From contig CALCCA010000098.1 in NCBI GenBank assembly GCA_937899725.1, positions 1 to 63,816 of the forward strand: a DNA stretch of 63,816 nucleotides, written 5' to 3'. Origin of the DNA: an uncultured Halomicronema sp. (GTDB lineage Bacteria; Cyanobacteriota; Cyanobacteriia; Phormidesmidales; Phormidesmidaceae). Shown piece after piece: positions 9,480-20,300 of the stretch (its first letter is position 1; every line of letters starts with the position of its first letter). The position numbers and the translations under genes are program-made. The notes beneath the pieces are model-generated. The model saw only the letters and a list, made by a program, of their open reading frames with translations, made no database searches and was not told the origin of the DNA.

Positions 9480-11552
9480 CTACAGCTCAACCCCCAGCTG
9501 GTGAAACATAAAGGCATAGATGTCAGCGGTTTCTTCCAGGCCCTTGGTGAGGCTGCTCGCTCCGTGCCCCGATTTAGTGCCGATGCGAATCAGGGTGGGA
9601 TTGTCGCCGCTGTGTTGAGCCTGCAGCGTCGCCGCATATTTAAAGGAATGAGCCGGCACCACGCGATCGTCATGATCGGCGGTGACGATGAACGTCGCCG
9701 GATAGGGCTCGTCAGTGCGAATATTGTGCAGCGGCGAATAGCCATAGAGGGTAGCAAACTCTGCGGCATTATTTTCGCTGGAGCCGAATTCGGCGATCCA
9801 GTTCCAACCCACCGTGAATTTTTGAAACCGCAGCATATCCATGACGCCCACGCCGGGCAGCCCGACCCGAAAGAGATCAGGCCGCTGGTTCATCACTGCG
9901 CCGACCAGCAGCCCGCCGTTCGATCGCCCCTCAATCGCCAATCGCTCAGAATTCGTATACCCTTCACCGATCAGGTATTCTGCCGCCGCGATAAAGTCTT
10001 GAAATGCCTGGGGGCGATGTTCACGAATGGCGGCCTCATGCCAGGTGCGACCATATTCGCCGCCGCCGCGAATGTTGGCGATCGCGACGATCATGCCTTG
10101 CTCTAACAGCGGGAGCCACTTGGCGTTAAAGGCGGGCACCAGTGAGTAATTGAAGCCACCATAGGCATAGAGATAGGTGGGGGTGTTACCCGTAAATTTC
10201 AGCCCCTTTTGATGAATCAGAAACATGGGGATTTGGGTGCCATCGCTGCTGGGATAAAACACCTGTCGAGTTTCATAGTCGGCAGCCTCAAAAGCGATTG
10301 CCGGTGCCCGAAAAATGGTGGATTCGCCGGTTGAAATGTCGTAGCGATAAATCGTGGGCGGGGTCGTGTGAGAGGTGAAGATATAGAAGGTGAAATCATC
10401 GTCGGCCTGCCCGTCAAAGCCGTTGACAGTGCCGAGGCCCGATAGGGCAATTTCGCGATCAAGCTTACCCTCAGGGCTGTAGACGCAGACGCGCGTCGTG
10501 ACATCTTTGAGATAGGTGGCAAACAACTTGCCCCCGACAAAGCTCACACCTTCCAACGGTTCTGGTTGTTCGGGAATGATCGTCTGCCACTGGTCAGCCG
10601 CTGGATTTTGGGGATCAATCAGCACGAGTCGACGATTGGGCGCAGCTTGGTCAGTGAGGATCAATAGGCGATCGCCCAGGCTATCGACAATTTCAAAACT
10701 CTCGTCAGTAATCGTGTCGATCAGCGGCGAAAATTCTGTGTCCCCGGCAGCTAAATCTTGTACATACAGCGCGTTGCCTAGTTTAGGCTGACCGCGATCG
10801 CTAATCGATAGGATCAAAAATCGCTCATCATCCGTAAGGCCCACAAAGTGAAAGCGCAGCGGCTGGTGTGGGTCTTCATACACCAGCTCATCTGCGGCTT
10901 GGGCTGTGCCGAGGCGATGGTAGTAAACCTTATGAAACTCATTGCGAGACGACAGCTCTGTGCCGTCTGCCGGTGCGTCGTAGCGATTGTAATAGAAGCC
11001 TTCCCCCCGCCACTCCGGATAAGACACCTTGACCCACTCCAACGTTTCGGGCAGCGTTTCCCCCGTCTCGACATTGAGGATGCGATAGCGCTGCCAGTCA
11101 GAACTGCCCTCTGATAAGCCGTACACCGCATATTTACCATCTTTGGAGGGATTGAAGACCGTGAGCGAGGTCGTTTGGTCGTCAGAAAAGGTATTGGGGT
11201 CGAGCAAAACGCGCGGTTGCCCTGCCAGACCATCCTGCACGTAGACCACGCTCTGATCTTGCAAGCCGTCATTTTTGAAGAAAAAGAAGCGATCGCCGCG
11301 TTTTTCGGGGGCGGAATAGCGGGGATAATCCATCACTTCACGCAGCCGCGCTTTGATCGCCTCTCGATAGGGAATCTGCGCCAAAAAGTCAAAGGTCAAT
11401 TTATTTTGTGCGGCTACCCAATCTGCAGTTTCAGGTGAGCAATCATCCTCCAGCCAGCGATAGGGATCGGCAACTGGGGTGCCAAAGTAGGTATCGACCT
11501 GATCAACGGTTGCAGTCGTGGGGTAGGTCAGCTTTTGGGGGGTGTCAGCCAT
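9480..11552 (-). CDS. Prolyl oligopeptidase family serine peptidase (S9A)
   Basis: Cytosolic-type prolyl oligopeptidase cleaving short peptides after proline. The N-terminus (PVADPYRWLEDD) and the seven-bladed propeller region are typical. The catalytic domain shows GGFNYS, NIRGGGEYGRTWHEA, the nucleophile motif EGRSNGGLL, the acid in ADHDDRVVPAHS and the histidine in KSGHGAS. The 690-residue length matches the family. The frame continues upstream to 11594, but ATG 11552 (MADTPQKLTYP) fits the family start. No signal peptide is seen. It lies about 220 bp downstream of the CocE-like gene on the same strand; both act on peptide or ester substrates. Confidence 0.92.
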   Translation of the reverse strand: MADTPQKLTYPTTATVDQVDTYFGTPVADPYRWLEDDCSPETADWVAAQNKLTFDFLAQIPYREAIKARLREVMDYPRYSAPEKRGDRFFFFKNDGLQDQSVVYVQDGLAGQPRVLLDPNTFSDDQTTSLTVFNPSKDGKYAVYGLSEGSSDWQRYRILNVETGETLPETLEWVKVSYPEWRGEGFYYNRYDAPADGTELSSRNEFHKVYYHRLGTAQAADELVYEDPHQPLRFHFVGLTDDERFLILSISDRGQPKLGNALYVQDLAAGDTEFSPLIDTITDESFEIVDSLGDRLLILTDQAAPNRRLVLIDPQNPAADQWQTIIPEQPEPLEGVSFVGGKLFATYLKDVTTRVCVYSPEGKLDREIALSGLGTVNGFDGQADDDFTFYIFTSHTTPPTIYRYDISTGESTIFRAPAIAFEAADYETRQVFYPSSDGTQIPMFLIHQKGLKFTGNTPTYLYAYGGFNYSLVPAFNAKWLPLLEQGMIVAIANIRGGGEYGRTWHEAAIREHRPQAFQDFIAAAEYLIGEGYTNSERLAIEGRSNGGLLVGAVMNQRPDLFRVGLPGVGVMDMLRFQKFTVGWNWIAEFGSSENNAAEFATLYGYSPLHNIRTDEPYPATFIVTADHDDRVVPAHSFKYAATLQAQHSGDNPTLIRIGTKSGHGASSLTKGLEETADIYAFMFHQLGVEL

Positions 11553-11772
11553 GGCCACAAATCTCTCAGCGGGCGATCGCTCTCTATTGTGCACGATGAG
11601 ACTGAGCGACGGGCATTCTCCTGCCGCCCGGTGGCTTACGGTGCTAGTTCCCTACTCTCGGTCGGTGGAGTATACGGATTCTCTAAACCTAAACTATAAA
11701 TCTGGCTCCCCTGCCCCTCAGCTCCCCGGCATTTTCCACATTGTCTTGGGAGTACGAGTACGAGCATTGAGG

Positions 11773-13431
11773 TCAACTCAGCGGCAGCAAGATTTGGGTC
11801 GCCTCATGACTCGCTTGCAGGCTAATAGTCGTGATTTTGGCATTGATCAAGCGGCTGTCTTTGTCAGCCTCGCCCGTCCCCGGATTGACCGCATAGGCCG
11901 GAAAGCAAGCCGCGCTAATGCTCAGTCTGAGTGCCTGGCCCACTGGCAGCGCAAAGCAGGTCGATTGCAGGATGAGACGGCAGGTTACCCATTGCTGAGC
12001 GGGTCTCTCAAAGCGGCCATAGCCCTGAGTCAGCGGATAAACGGTGCCATTGGCCAAAACTTCGGACAGGGTGATGCTCAAGTCAAAGGTGGGGCGATCG
12101 CACTGACAGTGCAGGGCCACTTCGATTTGCCCTGCCACTGATAAGTCAGCAGTCAGGGGAGCCGACGTGTAGGTCAACACATCGCTGCGACTATCGATCG
12201 CGGCTCGGTTAAATGTACCGGCGGGTATTGCCGCATGACCGCCCCAGGACGGCACCGGTCGCCACGGGTCATGCACCCAGGTATCGATGTTGGGGAGGGC
12301 AGAGGTGGCTGGGCGATCGGCGGCAGCATGAGGGAAAAGGAGTTTGCCGTCCTCTTGATCCAGCCCCGCCAAACCACTGCTGGTCAACTGACAGTGCTGA
12401 ATTGCCGGTGGCCAGCTGGACAGCGATCGCCAGCAGTTGGCACCCATGGCAAACAGATGTAGGGGCGTTGGCTGCCAGCTGGGCGGAGCGTCATCCTGCA
12501 GCCAGTGAGCGAACCACTCAACTTGTAGACGATCAACCGGACTGTTGGCTGCTGGCCCAAAGTCTCGTCCGCCGACCTGACGCCCCCAAGGAATATGTCC
12601 CCAAGGGCCAATCCACAAAGGTTGAGGATATTGACTACGCGCGACCAGTTCGCGATGCAGCCGCAGATCACCCCGCAGATAGGGGTCAAACCAACCGCCG
12701 ATATGCAGCATGGGCAAATCTACTTGATCAAGCGGCGGTGTGATGCCCTGCCAATAGTCAGAGTCGGGGGGCTGCCTGAGCCAATCGTGCAAGAACGAGT
12801 CTGGGGCATATTGCTGGAGCACCGCCGGACAAGCGGGTGTTTCGTCATGGATGGGTAACTGCCGCGAGGCTTGATACAAATGGTGAAACGCTGCAGCATC
12901 GCCGCGCAAACGCGCCGTTTCAGCCGCGAGTTGAATGGCCCACCCGACCCCCGCCTGCAATAAGAAAGCCCCATTTTCGTAGGCCCAGTCTTCACGCGGA
13001 TGGTAGCCGACCATGGCGGGAGCGATCGCCTTCAAGGCTGGGGGCCGGGCGGCGGCGGCAAAGAGCTGCGTCATGCCCTGGTAAGAAAAGCCATACATGC
13101 CCACCCGGCCGCTGCTTTGCGGCAAGGTGGCGGCCCAGGCCACTGCGTCAAACCCGTCGTCAATTTCATGTTCAAACAGGTTAAATTCGCCTTCCGAAGT
13201 GCCCCGACCTCGCACATCTTGAATGACGACGATAAACCCCTGGGCGGCATACCAAGTCGGGTGGGCGTAGACGACAGTCGAGGCAATGGCGCGTCCGTAG
13301 GGTTGCCGCATGAGTAAGACGGGAAACAGGCCGGCCGCATCAGGGCGATAGATATCGGCCTCTAGTCGCACGTGATCGCGCGTCCACATTGCTCCGCTTT
13401 CCTGCGGAAGGACGGCATATCGTCTTGCCAT
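11773..13431 (-). CDS. CocE/NonD family alpha/beta hydrolase
   Basis: X-Pro dipeptidyl-peptidase (S15)/cocaine-esterase-type hydrolase. The N-terminal alpha/beta fold shows VRLEADIYRP and PVLLMRQPYGR, the oxyanion/nucleophile motif GMYGFSYQGMTQ, the acid in GGWFDPYLRGD and the catalytic histidine in GPWGHIPWG. The C-terminal jelly-roll region (from about residue 380) contains LTADLSVAGQIEVALH, as in the X-Pro dipeptidyl-peptidase C-terminal domain. Length is normal (552 aa). No signal peptide is present. It may act as an esterase, amidase or glutaryl-acylase-like enzyme; the substrate cannot be told from sequence. Confidence 0.88.
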   Translation of the reverse strand: MARRYAVLPQESGAMWTRDHVRLEADIYRPDAAGLFPVLLMRQPYGRAIASTVVYAHPTWYAAQGFIVVIQDVRGRGTSEGEFNLFEHEIDDGFDAVAWAATLPQSSGRVGMYGFSYQGMTQLFAAAARPPALKAIAPAMVGYHPREDWAYENGAFLLQAGVGWAIQLAAETARLRGDAAAFHHLYQASRQLPIHDETPACPAVLQQYAPDSFLHDWLRQPPDSDYWQGITPPLDQVDLPMLHIGGWFDPYLRGDLRLHRELVARSQYPQPLWIGPWGHIPWGRQVGGRDFGPAANSPVDRLQVEWFAHWLQDDAPPSWQPTPLHLFAMGANCWRSLSSWPPAIQHCQLTSSGLAGLDQEDGKLLFPHAAADRPATSALPNIDTWVHDPWRPVPSWGGHAAIPAGTFNRAAIDSRSDVLTYTSAPLTADLSVAGQIEVALHCQCDRPTFDLSITLSEVLANGTVYPLTQGYGRFERPAQQWVTCRLILQSTCFALPVGQALRLSISAACFPAYAVNPGTGEADKDSRLINAKITTISLQASHEATQILLPLS

Positions 13432-14019
13432 GGTCTTAGCCCTATATTGCTTTGACTAGAGTGTAAAGAGCGGTCGCCGGTGCCTGGCCGGTGAGGTCGA
13501 GCTTCACGCTTCCTCTAGGGGGAGTAGTGCTCGACGCAGGGGCACTGGAGGCCGCCGGGGTCTGACAGTGACTCGGTGTTTGTCAAGGTATTCTCACTCC
13601 ATCAGGCTGGTGGCGGCGACCAACTAGAGGGCATCGGCCATGAGGCTACGGGCACACTGACTGTGAGGTGTCGTATTACTCAAACCGCGATATTGCTCTA
13701 ACCGCTCTCAGGCTCTAGCTGAAACCCTTGAGGCAAAGGGGCTGAAGTCAAGTCAAAGATTCTTGTCAAGCGTGCGACTTTTGCGTGTTTTCTGGGAAAT
13801 CTTGATTAACGAATCTGTCTTCTTGTCGATAATTTTGACCTCACCATTTCCGGTGCATAATTGGAGGCGGATCAGACTACGCTGTGAGTACTTAAGGCTT
13901 TTGTGAAGGTGATCACTGGCGCCTTCCAACTGACCTCAGCAGGCCTTGGCTGAAGCCGTTGATCTCTCAACACAGCTAGGTGTCAGGCAGAACATGATTG
14001 GCATAGGACTTTTTAGATA
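13432..14019. other. Divergent intergenic region between CocE-like and PP2C genes
   Basis: About 590 bp between divergently transcribed genes, so it should contain both promoters. I see no gene and no convincing structured RNA. Near the right end AGGA lies about 12 nt before ATG 14020. Confidence 0.5.
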
Positions 14020-15150
14020 ATGCACATTCTGGTGATTCATTCAGAGTATAAAACTCGTCGTCGTCTTTATCAGTTGCTCACTGCTGAAGGCTATGACGTC
14101 ACCCTCTGGATGGATGATCCTGAGACGATCGATCTAGCTCAGTTAAACGAGCCCACGCTAATTATTGAGGAATGGAAACAAGAAGCCAAGGCTGGGGGTC
14201 TCTCTGCTTGGCTGAGCCATAAAGCCGGCACTGACGTTCCTCCTATTTTTTGTCTGATGCTGATTCCTCAAAACAGTCTGGCGCAATATACGTCTGTGCT
14301 GGCCAACGGTGCAGATGACTGGCTATCGCATCCGGTTGACCCTGTCGAGCTAAGGGCGCGGGTGCTCGCGGGCAAACACATTTTAAAAATCAAGCAAGAG
14401 CTGCAAGATCAAACTCGGCTGCTGAGAGCTGAGCTGGCCGAAGCCGAGGCCTATGTGCGATCGCTGCTCCCCAATGACCTGACCGAAAAAGTGCCGATCA
14501 ATGCGCGGTTTATTCCCTCTCGGTTGCTGGGGGGCGACTGCTACGACTTCTACTGGCTCGACCCTGATTATTTGGTGATTTATCTGCTGGATGTCTCTGG
14601 TCATGGGCTGGGCTCTGCTCTGCTGTCGACGTCGGTGCTCAATATGCTGCGATCGCAGTCGCTGCCCGACGTCAACTTTTATCGACCGGAAAAGGTGCTC
14701 CAAGCACTCAACGAAACGTTCCAGATGAACGACCAAAATGAGAAGTATTTCACCATGTGGTATGGCGTCTACAATCGCGCCAATCGGCAACTGCTCTATG
14801 CGAGTGCCGGCCACCCCCCCGCCGTGTTGATTTATAGCCAAGACCAGCAGCCGCAAACCATCGAGCCGCTGAAAACCTCAGGCCTGCCCATTGGCATGTT
14901 GCCAGACATTCAATACCACTGGCAGCGGTGTTTTATTCCCCCGGCCAGTCGGCTGTATCTCTTTAGCGATGGCGTTTATGAGATCAAGCAGCACGACCAG
15001 ACCATGATGAATCTGAATGACTTTTTGGATATTTTGTCAACTCATACTGCTGATCAAACAATTGATGACATTTTGAAGCAAGTCAACGATCGCACCATGG
15101 ATCGAACCTTCTCAGATGATTTGTCGCTGCTCGAAGTTCATCTAGATTAA
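14020..15150 (+). CDS. Pseudo-receiver fused to SpoIIE/PP2C-type phosphatase
   Basis: Two domains: a CheY-like receiver (about 1-120), a helical linker and an RsbU/SpoIIE-type Ser/Thr phosphatase (about 150-374). Phosphatase motifs are intact: GGDCYDFYW, DVSGHGLGSAL, SAGHPPAVL, LFSDGVYE and FSDDLSLLEV. Such enzymes usually dephosphorylate anti-sigma-factor antagonists in partner-switching cascades. The receiver is degenerate: the acidic pocket reads HSE (residues 7-9), the phospho-acceptor position is Glu50/51 in LIIEEW, and the conserved lysine is His104 (LSHPVDP). Classical Asp phosphorylation is therefore unlikely. No anti-sigma or STAS partner gene lies nearby. Confidence 0.9.
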   Translation: MHILVIHSEYKTRRRLYQLLTAEGYDVTLWMDDPETIDLAQLNEPTLIIEEWKQEAKAGGLSAWLSHKAGTDVPPIFCLMLIPQNSLAQYTSVLANGADDWLSHPVDPVELRARVLAGKHILKIKQELQDQTRLLRAELAEAEAYVRSLLPNDLTEKVPINARFIPSRLLGGDCYDFYWLDPDYLVIYLLDVSGHGLGSALLSTSVLNMLRSQSLPDVNFYRPEKVLQALNETFQMNDQNEKYFTMWYGVYNRANRQLLYASAGHPPAVLIYSQDQQPQTIEPLKTSGLPIGMLPDIQYHWQRCFIPPASRLYLFSDGVYEIKQHDQTMMNLNDFLDILSTHTADQTIDDILKQVNDRTMDRTFSDDLSLLEVHLD

Positions 15151-15253
15151 GCACTTGACTGCGGCTGCGGCATCGCTTGCTGGGTGGTCGGCTCGGGGGG
15201 CACACTCAATCGGCGCGACTGGGTTAACGGCTGCCCTGAGCGCGATGAACCAG

Positions 15254-15278
15254 AAAAAAACTCGCCATTTATGGCGAG
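15254..15278 (-). terminator. Rho-independent terminator (minus strand)
   Basis: Read on the minus strand, CTCGCCAT and ATGGCGAG form a tight stem followed at once by seven T residues (the A-run at 15254-15260). It is about 110 nt beyond the stop of the small membrane-protein gene and also bounds the converging phosphatase gene. Confidence 0.75.
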
Positions 15279-15390
15279 CTACTAGAGTGTATTGAGCCGG
15301 AACAAGATTAAACCGAGGGGGCGACTCGTTGGGATGAAGCGGGCACAGCGGCAGCAGCGGCAAGCAAATGCCGTGAAGCCTGACGGGAGT

Positions 15391-15561
15391 TCACGATGTC
15401 AGCTGGTCAATGATGACTGCGACTGTGGCGGCAAATAGGGTGATGGCGATCGCCACCCACGGACTTTGCCCTTGAGCAACTGCCAAAGAGGTGATGATGC
15501 CTGCCCCTAAAGCGGCAGTAACCAATGATCCCCAAACATCTTTTTCTTGTTTCTTATACAT
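15391..15561 (-). CDS. Small membrane protein, unknown
   Basis: About 56 residues from ATG 15561 (MYKKQEKDVWG); the frame opens five codons earlier. It is predicted to have a charged N-terminal segment and two short hydrophobic helices, LVTAALGAGIITSLAVA and WVAIAITLFAATVAVII, separated by QGQSP, ending DQLTS. The amino-acid pattern and a strong terminator downstream make it a likely real gene. I do not recognise a function. Confidence 0.6.
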   Translation of the reverse strand: MYKKQEKDVWGSLVTAALGAGIITSLAVAQGQSPWVAIAITLFAATVAVIIDQLTS

Positions 15562-16374
15562 AGAAGCTATGGGCAAAAAGAGTGTAAACAGCCTTCAACG
15601 TATCACCTTGAAATGGCAGATCTATCTTTGTTCTGAGCAGATGATACTAAGGTTAAACTTGAGATAAACTTCTTAACAAAGTACCGTTTGGCGGCAAGAC
15701 TCGCTGGTTAAATTGCCCGTTTGCCACGAGTCTACATTTAGCAACGCGATGATTTCAGGTCTCTCTACTGAAACAACATCTCTAGAAGGAAAGCGTTTTC
15801 TGTCCTGGGCTGACACGCTTCCCACTTGGCGATCGGGATACTTTTTGAGCCGCACCCTGAGCTGACATTTTGGTTAAGGCGATCGCGACGGGCAAAATTT
15901 TAACGCTTGACTATCAGACAGCGTTTTCTCTGAGCTGTGCCATACAGCCTAGGACCGGTCTGTCCGGAGCAATACTACGTTGCACGGTTACCTAGCTTGC
16001 CCCCTGCACCGTGAATCTGGGTGCCCCAATTATTGAGCGCTAGTCAGGGACTTTTTCGTTAACGCGATCGCGAGCCGGTACGGCCAGCAATCTGGCAGCA
16101 ATAATGTGAATTTTGATAAAACCCCCAAAAATAATGAGCAGCCGTTAGAACATGGCGGGCAAAATTTGAATAGGCATCAGCGATTAATAAAATCCGCCGG
16201 CGCTAACCATGAAAGCCCAAAATGTGGATGAAACATCATCTGTTAGGCTTGTTCACTGCAGCGTATTCAGATTATTTAAAGTATCAGTGATAGTGACGAT
16301 TGCCTTAAGTAACCTCATGTGAACGAGCTTCATTAGTTTTTGACAATTTATCCTTTGGAGACATTTTTTTAATT
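15562..16374. other. Intergenic region before the phycobiliprotein-like gene
   Basis: About 810 bp without a credible gene; a 60-codon minus frame at 15673-15855 has no protein character. Three HIP1 sites are present. GGAG lies about 15 nt before ATG 16375. I see no defined regulatory structure. Confidence 0.5.
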
Positions 16375-16836
16375 ATGCTTTCAACCTTTAGTCAAACGGC
16401 TGCTCACGCGGATGGTCGGTTTCTCAATGATCAAGAACTACAAGGCTTAGAGGCCTATGTCGAATCTTTTGCGGCGCGCACTCAGACCTATCAGACGTTG
16501 AGCAGTCAAGCGGATGAATTGGTGCTTCGGTCTTTGCGTAAGCTGGCTCAGACCCATCGTCAAGAAGTGGTCACCCACAGTGCCAAATGCAAGCGCGATA
16601 TGGATTTTGCCCTGAAAGAAATTGCACGGGCCGTGCTGTTAGATGAGTCCGAGGGGTTCAAGCAAGATTTCTCTTTATGGATGGAAAATATCACCCGAGC
16701 CGTTCATACCAATAATGCGGCGTCGCGAGCCTACCGTTGCCTCCAGGCAGAGATTTGCACAGCCCTCCCCGCTAACCATGCCGCATTAGTGACGCCGTAC
16801 CTAGATGAGCTGATCACAGCATTTTCTGGACACTGA
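16375..16836 (+). CDS. Orphan phycobilisome-family (phycobiliprotein-like) globin
   Basis: A 153-residue all-helical protein of the phycobilisome alpha/beta family. The N-terminus resembles the subunit start (LSTFSQTAAHADGRFLND). The chromophore-site motif Cys-x-Arg-Asp is present as KCKRDM (Cys72, Arg74, Asp75), at the place of Cys82/84 in allophycocyanin and phycocyanin. It is shorter than a standard subunit (about 161 aa), and helix sequences such as FALKEIARAVLLDE diverge from rod or core subunits, so it is probably not a structural antenna protein. No partner subunit, lyase or linker gene is adjacent. The next gene is a GAF-containing histidine kinase on the same strand. A bilin-binding or bilin-handling role is inferred. 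Confidence 0.72.
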   Translation: MLSTFSQTAAHADGRFLNDQELQGLEAYVESFAARTQTYQTLSSQADELVLRSLRKLAQTHRQEVVTHSAKCKRDMDFALKEIARAVLLDESEGFKQDFSLWMENITRAVHTNNAASRAYRCLQAEICTALPANHAALVTPYLDELITAFSGH

Positions 16837-16982
16837 TTTCCGGCAGGCGTGACGCCGTGAGCTAGGCGCAACTAGGTCGATTTGCCCTCGGCTTAACCTG
16901 GTCCTGAGCCGTCGCCCCTGTTGGTGTGAGCTTGGCCCAGAGTTGGCCAACTCAGTTGCCGAAACCCAATGTCGAGGTCTCG

Positions 16983-17020
16983 TGAGCATCGCTCAATCTT
17001 TGCCGATTGAGCGATGCTCA
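16983..17020. repeat. Perfect 16-bp stem hairpin after the phycobiliprotein-like gene
   Basis: TGAGCATCGCTCAATC pairs perfectly with its complement at 17005-17020 across the 6-nt loop TTTGCC. It is about 150 nt past the stop of the globin gene and has no T-run. It could be a REP-like element, an mRNA-stabilising 3' structure or part of the kinase leader. The surrounding 16837-17304 holds nothing else I can identify. Confidence 0.65.
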
Positions 17021-17304
17021 TAGATGACTGAATAGGGCTAGACAGACCGCTGCCGTTCATCGCGCGATCGCTGTTGACGCTGCCTGTGGGCATTCGCGGG
17101 CTAACCCTTAAAATTGGCGTAAGCAAGATTTGATGCCGCCCTCTCGCTCCCTCAAGCTGGCTTGCTGCTGCTCCTCAATCGGGAGAGTTATGATGAATTA
17201 CTGGCTGTTTTGTGAGTTTATGAGAGCCATTTGACTCAGTTCGTGAGGTCAGCAGTTGTCTCGGTTGAGAACCTGATCGGAGTCCCAGAGCATCTCAGCC
17301 TTTA

Positions 17305-20300
17305 ATGACGTGCTCACGAGCTGTGACGGCTGCTCGCGAGCTGGCCGTGCCCCTTGTGTCTGCCCTCTCAAGTGCTTTGGATAAGTCAGACGCCATGCCC
17401 CCTGATCCAATGAGACGAATGATCGAAGAGACCACAGCCGCGTCTTCGGTGACCTCTGAGCTATTGTGTCAGACATTAGATGCGATGCCGACAGCCGTCT
17501 ACATCAAGACCAGGGAGCACCGCCTGGTATTTGTGAATGATGCTTGTTGTCAGCTCTTGGGGCGATCGCGCCGGGAGCTGCTCACCGTTTCTGAGGTAGA
17601 AATTTTATCGACAGCGCCGGGCCAGAGCCTGTCGCATCAAGACGAAGCCGTTTGGCAAGGGCAATTAGCAACCGCCGCGACTGAAGCTGCGATCCTAGTC
17701 GTGCCGATATCAGCCGCCGCAAACGGGCCGTCGCTGACTCGCCGCACCCAGCTCGCCGCTGATGGTCAAGCGCTGCTGTGTTTTTTGGAGCCGGTAGTAA
17801 CGCCGCCACTGACCGCTAGCACTGCCAACCCTTCACTCTGGCAAATGCCTCAACTGCAGGCGCTTTTAGCCAACGTGCCCGCTGTGATTTATCAGCTCTG
17901 TCGGCAGCCGGGTGGGCAGCTGCAGTTCACCTTTGTCAGTCCCGGTGCCGATGAAATTTTTGGCGTCGCGTCTAGAGCCATTCTGGTGAACGCGGAGCAA
18001 ATTTTGCAGTTGTTGCACCCGCTTGACCGCCCCACGTTTGACGACTCTTTAGCCGCTTCAGCCGCAACGTTGACACCCTGGTATTGGGAAGGCCGCTACT
18101 ACCAGCCTGATGGCAAAGTGGGTTGGATTCAAACCGCCGCCCGTCCCCAGCCTTTGCCGGGGGGGGCAGTCGTTTGGGACGGCTCGATTATGGATGTGAC
18201 GAGTCGCAAACAAGTGGCCGCAGCCACTATTGAACAAGCGGTGATGGCTCAGGCGCTAGCGGATAATGAAACGCGTTTTCGCACCCTCACCGCAGCGATT
18301 CCGGGGGCGATTGTGCAGCTCCGGGTGCACAATCGCGACTACGCGATCGATTTTGTCAGCGATCGCATCGAAGCCATTACCGGCCTCCCGCCCGCGTTGC
18401 TCATGGCCGATGCCCACGCCTGGTTTGAGCAAATGCATCCGGCTGACTATCAGCAGCTACAGGCAACTATCAATACCGCTGTCACGACAGTGAGTGCGTG
18501 GCACTTTGAAGGGCGACTTACGACCCGCTCGGGGGAAACCCGGTGGTGGCGAATTGATGCGCTGCCAGGGCCGCAAGCGGGGGGCGACATCGTTTTTTAT
18601 GGCGTCGTGCTAGATGTGACTGACCGTAAAACGATTGAAGAAGCCTACCAAGAACACGATCGCCAGTTACGGATGGCGCTGCAGGTCTCGGGCATGGGGG
18701 TTTGGACTTGGGATATGGCCACCGATCAAATGGCGTGGACGACGGAACCCGGTACGTTGTTTGAGGTCTCGGCGGTCAGCTTTTGCGACACCTTTGATGC
18801 CTATCTGCAAAATGTGCACCCGAGCGATCGCGACTTGGTCAAAGCCGCCGTGAGCCAAGCCGTCAAAGATGGGCAAGACTATCAAATCGAATACCGGCTG
18901 CTGTTGGGTGACGATACTGTGCTTTGGATTGGTGAACGGGGCGGGGTGTGGCGAAACCTTGATGGGATGCTGTTGGGCCTCATGGGCACAGTGCTGGATA
19001 TCACCGATCGCATGACGGCAAGTGCCGCCCTGAAGGAAAGTGAGGAACGCAATCGCACGTTAATCAACAACATTCCAGGGGCAGTCTATCGCTGCAAAGC
19101 GGATAAAGACTGGACGCTGATTTTTCAGAGTGATGCGATCTTTGACGTGACTGGCTATGCCATTGATCATCCGATTCATCACGAAGACTGGCGACTGATT
19201 CATCCCGATGATCTTGATCGCGTCGATCACGACATTACTGCCGCGATCGCTCAGCGCCAGCCCTTCGAGGTGGAATATCGCTTGCTACATGCCGATGGTG
19301 GCATTCGCTGGGTGCTCGAAACCGGTCAGCCGATCACGGACGCGACGGGTACCGTCCAGTTAATTGACGGCGTGTTGACAGACATTACCCGTCGTAAGCA
19401 ATCGGAGACCCGTCTACAAGATCTCGCGAGTCGCGAGGGGCTGATCAACCGCATCTCGACTCAAATCCGGGAGTCTTTGGAACTACAGCCCATTTTGCAA
19501 ACGACGGTGCAAGCGGTACGGCAACAGCTGGCCACTGATCGCGTTGTGGTCTATCGCTTTTGCCCCGATTGGACGGGGGAAGTGATTGTCGAAGATGTGG
19601 CATCGTCCTGGCGGTCAACCCTGGGGGAAATCGGCACCGACAATTGTTTTCCGGGCGGCTTGGCCCAGTATTACGAAGCGGGCCAAGGCCGCGCGATTGA
19701 TGATATTTATCAGACTGGGTTTGACCCCTGCCACCTGCAGTATCTGGAAACCCTGCAGGTGCGCGCCAACCTGATTGTGCCAATCCTCCTGAAAAAGCAG
19801 CTGTGGGGGCTTTTGATCGCCCATGAATGCCGCGGCCCTCGCCATTGGACCGATAGCGAGATCGAGCTACTGGCCGCGCTGGCGGGGCAGGTGGGGTTGG
19901 CCATTGGGCAGGCTGACCTGTTTCAACAGGCGACGGAAAACGCGACTCGGGCGCGACAACAAGCCGCCGACCTAACCGCGACCCTGGCAGAACTCCAGCG
20001 GACTCAAGCCAAACTGGTACAGACCGAAAAGATGTCAAGTCTGGGGCAGCTAGTCGCGGGTGTAGCCCATGAAATCAACAATCCCGTCAGCTTTATTGAT
20101 GGCAACATTTTGCATGCCGCCGACTATGCTCAAGACTTGCTTAAGTTGACTGAGCAGTATCAGGTGACCTATCCCAATCCTCCAGAAGCGTTAGCACAGC
20201 TAATTGCCCAGGTCGATCTCGAGTTCCTCGCTGCTGACTTTCCCAAACTGTTGAACTCAATGCGGGTGGGGGCAGACCGCATTAAGAGCATCGTGGCTTC

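Noticed and set aside
9351-10106. 251-codon plus-strand open frame
   Set aside because: Antisense to the prolyl oligopeptidase 3' end, whose catalytic motifs are unambiguous.
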